Part shown: piece after piece, positions 13,490 to 15,416 of the stretch
How positions within the stretch are numbered: the first letter of the stretch is position 1
Layout: every line of letters begins with the position of its first letter
From: Nitrospirota bacterium
GTDB lineage: Bacteria > Nitrospirota > Thermodesulfovibrionia > Thermodesulfovibrionales > SM23-35
Length of the DNA stretch: 15,416 nucleotides
Direction of reading: 5' to 3'
Assembly: GCA_029883145.1 (NCBI GenBank)
Contig: JAOUJR010000008.1
Coordinates: 1 to 15,416 of the forward strand
The notes under the pieces: model-generated
Database searches by the model: none
The model's input: the letters and a program-made list of their open reading frames with translations, nothing else
What the model was told of the DNA's origin: nothing
Made by a program: the position numbers and the translations under genes

Positions 13490-13821
13490 ACTATAGACTG
13501 CATTGAGAAAAAAGAGATGTCAAGAAACAAACTTGCAGGCTGACACACTGGCAAGCTAAAACTACTGTTATTGAGTATTGGAATTTATTTGGTCATTGAT
13601 TATTGATGTTCGGTTATTTTATTTTAAACAATCTGTTGATACTAACGCTTTAAGTAAAATGTCATTGCGAGGAGGTCGATACGACCGACGAAGCAATCCC
13701 GAAATCTTTCGTGATTGCCACGCTCCCTTTGGTCGCTCGCAATGACAATCTAACAACTTTTAATGCGTTTGTATTAAATAGACGATTGAAAACATTCTAT
13801 TGTGGAAAGGATTAGTTACGT
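13490..13821. other. intergenic region between the divergent EamA and malic enzyme genes
   Basis: These 332 bases carry no gene. They hold an inverted repeat CTTGC/GCAAG (13532-13536/13551-13555), a short AT-rich tract in which ATTGATT is repeated, the MITE-like element at 13638-13776, and the malic enzyme leader. The ribosome site GGAAAGGA lies about 10 bases before the ATG at 13822. Confidence 0.7.
13638..13776. mobile_element. MITE-like element with the same terminal repeats, copy 2
   Basis: The right end (13762-13776) is an exact complement of the TAATACAAACGCATT terminus of the element at 5024; the left end (13638-13653) is a diverged form (13 of 16 matches). Inside are two inverted arms, 13661-13700 and 13711-13746, starting GTCATTGCGA and ending TCGCAATGAC, joined by a tiny hairpin CGAAA-TC-TTTCG (13700-13711). 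It lies between the two divergent genes and ends 45 bases before the malic enzyme ATG. Confidence 0.7.
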
Positions 13822-15225
13822 ATGACACGAATCCCGAGTCCGAGTTACAGTATCACAATCAGGTTAGAGATAGAGAACAGAATAGGAATGTTTGCAAAGA
13901 TCGCAACAGCTATAGGTCAGGTTGGTGGTGACCTCGGTTCTGTTGACATTGTTCGTTTTGAAAAAGGAAAGATGATCAGAGATGTTACGGTGAATGCACG
14001 TGATGAGGAACACGAGAAGGACATTGCAAAGTCAATCAGAAAAATAAAAGGAGTCAAAATCCTCAGGGTAATGGATCGAACTTTCCTTGCACATCAGGGA
14101 GGCAAAATAGAGATCCACAATAAGATACCTGTGAGAGATAGAAATGACTTATCCAAGGTCTATACCCCGGGCGTGGCAAGGATTTGCAGAGACATTCACG
14201 ATAATATAGAACATGCCTATCGTTACACAATAAAAGGAAACTCAGTGGCAATTATAACAGACGGCACTGCAGTTCTCGGTCTCGGAGACATAGGTCCGGA
14301 AGCTGCTATGCCTGTAATGGAAGGCAAGGCAATGATTTTTAAGGAGTTCGCTGGCATTGATGCCTTTCCAATAGCACTTAAAACCAAAGGGACCGAAGAA
14401 ATTATCAATACGGTGAAATATATTTCACCTCCCTTTGGAGGCATAAATCTTGAAGACATATCTGCACCGAGATGTTTTGAAATAGAAAAAAGGCTTATCG
14501 AGGCGCTTGACATACCTGTTATCCATGATGACCAACATGGAACAGCCATAGTTGTTCTCGCAGCCCTCATCAACGTCTCAAGGCTTTTCAAACGAGATAT
14601 AAAGAAATTCAGGGTAGTTGTGGTCGGAGCTGGTGCAGCAGGTGCAGCTACTGCCCTTCTTCTCTTCGCTTATGGAGTTGAAGATATAGTTGTATGTGAC
14701 AGGAGAGGTTCCCTCTATGAAGGAAGAAACAATATGGATCCCTATAAGTTGTTTCTTGCAAATAAGACAAATCCGAGGAAAATCAAAGGGAGCATATCAG
14801 ATGCCATGGAAGGGTCAGATGTCTTTATAGGTCTTTCAAGCCCTGATATCATCACACCAGATGATATAAAACGAATGTCCAGTGAACCAATAGTATTCGC
14901 ACTTGCAAATCCCGAACCGGAAATAGCACCAGAAGATGCACTTCCAATCGTGAAAGTCCTTGCAACAGGCAGATCTGATTATCCCAATCAGATAAACAAT
15001 GCACTGAGCTATCCTGGGATATTCAGGGGTTTACTGGATGTTAGGGCAAAGGGTGTAAATAAAGAAGTAAAAATTGCTGCTGCCAGGGCAATTGCATATT
15101 CAGTAAAAGATGATGAATTGATTGAAGATTATATAATACCAAGTATTTTTAACAAAAAGGTGGTTGTTGCTGTTGCCCATGAAGTTGCTGAGACTGCAAA
15201 GAGAACAGGTATTGCAAGAAAGTAA
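13822..15225 (+). CDS. NAD(P)-dependent malic enzyme with N-terminal ACT domain, 467 aa
   Basis: It catalyses oxidative decarboxylation of malate to pyruvate and CO2 in the cytoplasm. An ACT regulatory domain (about 8-85, SITIRLEIENRIGMFAKIATAIGQVGGDLGSVDI) precedes a short-type bacterial malic enzyme. The catalytic domain has Tyr114 (VYTPGVA), Lys169 (PVMEGKAMIFK), metal ligands E211/D212 (GINLEDISAPRCF) and D236/D237 (VIHDDQHGTAI). The Rossmann domain shows VVVGAGAAGAA (267-277), and NQINNALSYPGIFRG (389-403) is the usual C-terminal substrate loop. The ACT domain suggests allosteric control by an amino acid or similar small molecule. A ribosome site GGAAAGGA stands before the ATG. It is transcribed alone, with a MITE-like element in its upstream region and a nested hairpin repeat after its stop that may serve as terminator. 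Confidence 0.95.
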   Translation: MTRIPSPSYSITIRLEIENRIGMFAKIATAIGQVGGDLGSVDIVRFEKGKMIRDVTVNARDEEHEKDIAKSIRKIKGVKILRVMDRTFLAHQGGKIEIHNKIPVRDRNDLSKVYTPGVARICRDIHDNIEHAYRYTIKGNSVAIITDGTAVLGLGDIGPEAAMPVMEGKAMIFKEFAGIDAFPIALKTKGTEEIINTVKYISPPFGGINLEDISAPRCFEIEKRLIEALDIPVIHDDQHGTAIVVLAALINVSRLFKRDIKKFRVVVVGAGAAGAATALLLFAYGVEDIVVCDRRGSLYEGRNNMDPYKLFLANKTNPRKIKGSISDAMEGSDVFIGLSSPDIITPDDIKRMSSEPIVFALANPEPEIAPEDALPIVKVLATGRSDYPNQINNALSYPGIFRGLLDVRAKGVNKEVKIAAARAIAYSVKDDELIEDYIIPSIFNKKVVVAVAHEVAETAKRTGIARK

Positions 15226-15247
15226 GAATTAAAAATAAATGAATAAT

Positions 15248-15396
15248 CCGCAGCAAGCTGCAGGGTATCAAATCTGTCATTCCGCACTTGATGCGGAATC
15301 CAGAGGGTCTCGAGTAGTTTATCCTTCTGGATTCCTGCCTTCGCAGGAATGACAGACTATAAGGTTTATGTTTATACCCGAAGCTGAGCTTCGAGG
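15248..15396. repeat. nested twin-hairpin repeat after the malic enzyme gene
   Basis: The inner part is a GTCATTCC element: arm 15276-15303 (hairpin ATTCCGC/GCGGAAT) and inverted arm 15327-15353 (hairpin ATTCCTGC/GCAGGAAT). It is enclosed by a second inverted pair: 15248-15268 (CC, GCAGC-AA-GCTGC, AGGGTAT) and 15374-15396 (ATACCC, then hairpin CGAAGCT-G-AGCTTCG). The outer arms share CC...GGGTAT ends. It may also act as transcription terminator. Confidence 0.75.
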
Positions 15397-15416
15397 AATT
15401 CTTTGATTAACAACAT

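Noticed and set aside
14223..14591. 122-codon open frame on the minus strand
   Set aside because: Antisense to the catalytic part of the malic enzyme; composition and lack of a ribosome site mark it as a shadow.
1..15416. tRNA, rRNA or known riboswitch genes
   Set aside because: I found no cloverleaf-like, rRNA-like or riboswitch consensus sequence on either strand by eye.

Overview
The window reads as chromosomal DNA of a free-living, probably anaerobic bacterium of moderate to low GC. The sigma54-type activator, the orphan NtrC-like receiver, the PEP-synthase-like protein, the ACT-domain malic enzyme, the TauE/SafE exporter with small membrane partners, and many twin-hairpin intergenic repeats fit a Nitrospirota (Thermodesulfovibrionia-like) or Desulfobacterota genome. 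This placement is inferred from gene content only.

Layout. 1-2925: the 3' part of a large PEP/pyruvate-binding protein on +, meeting a stand-alone response regulator on -. 2987-4384 (-): a three-gene membrane cluster of a 59-aa two-TM protein, a 315-aa membrane protein joined to it by an ATGA overlap, and a 50-aa single-TM protein with a basic tail. 4419-5148: a repeat island with a twin-hairpin repeat, a small GIY-YIG nuclease gene lying exactly between two 27-bp repeat arms, an AT-rich tract and a MITE-like element. 5172-5405 (-): the wreck of a second copy of the 315-aa/50-aa gene pair. 5541-6755 (+): a TVP38/DedA-like membrane protein and a 48-aa two-TM protein. 6764-7579 (-): an intact 271-aa paralogue of the 315-aa protein. 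7728-13489 (-): EamA transporter, sigma54 activator, GntR/UTRA regulator, then a cassette of Usp, 116-aa membrane protein, TauE/SafE exporter and 128-aa membrane protein, closed by a hairpin. 13638-13776: a second MITE-like element. 13822-15225 (+): ACT-malic enzyme, followed by a nested hairpin repeat.

How the genes may work together. The 7.7-13.5 kb block looks like a regulated transport module. Sigma54-like -24/-12 sequences lie before both gntR and usp, downstream of a gene for a sigma54 activator. Palindromes next to both could be GntR operators. The output would be the TauE-type anion exporter with two small membrane partners and a stress protein. The malic enzyme and PEP-synthase-like protein suggest C3/C4 and PEP metabolism, although the latter lacks the usual C-terminal domain.

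The strongest unusual signals are the intergenic elements: several families with different sequences share one architecture (two inverted hairpin arms ending in GTCA/TGAC), two of them are nested inside a common 15-bp terminal inverted repeat, and one carries a GIY-YIG nuclease gene as its interior. The partly decayed family of the 315/271-aa membrane proteins is the other notable feature.
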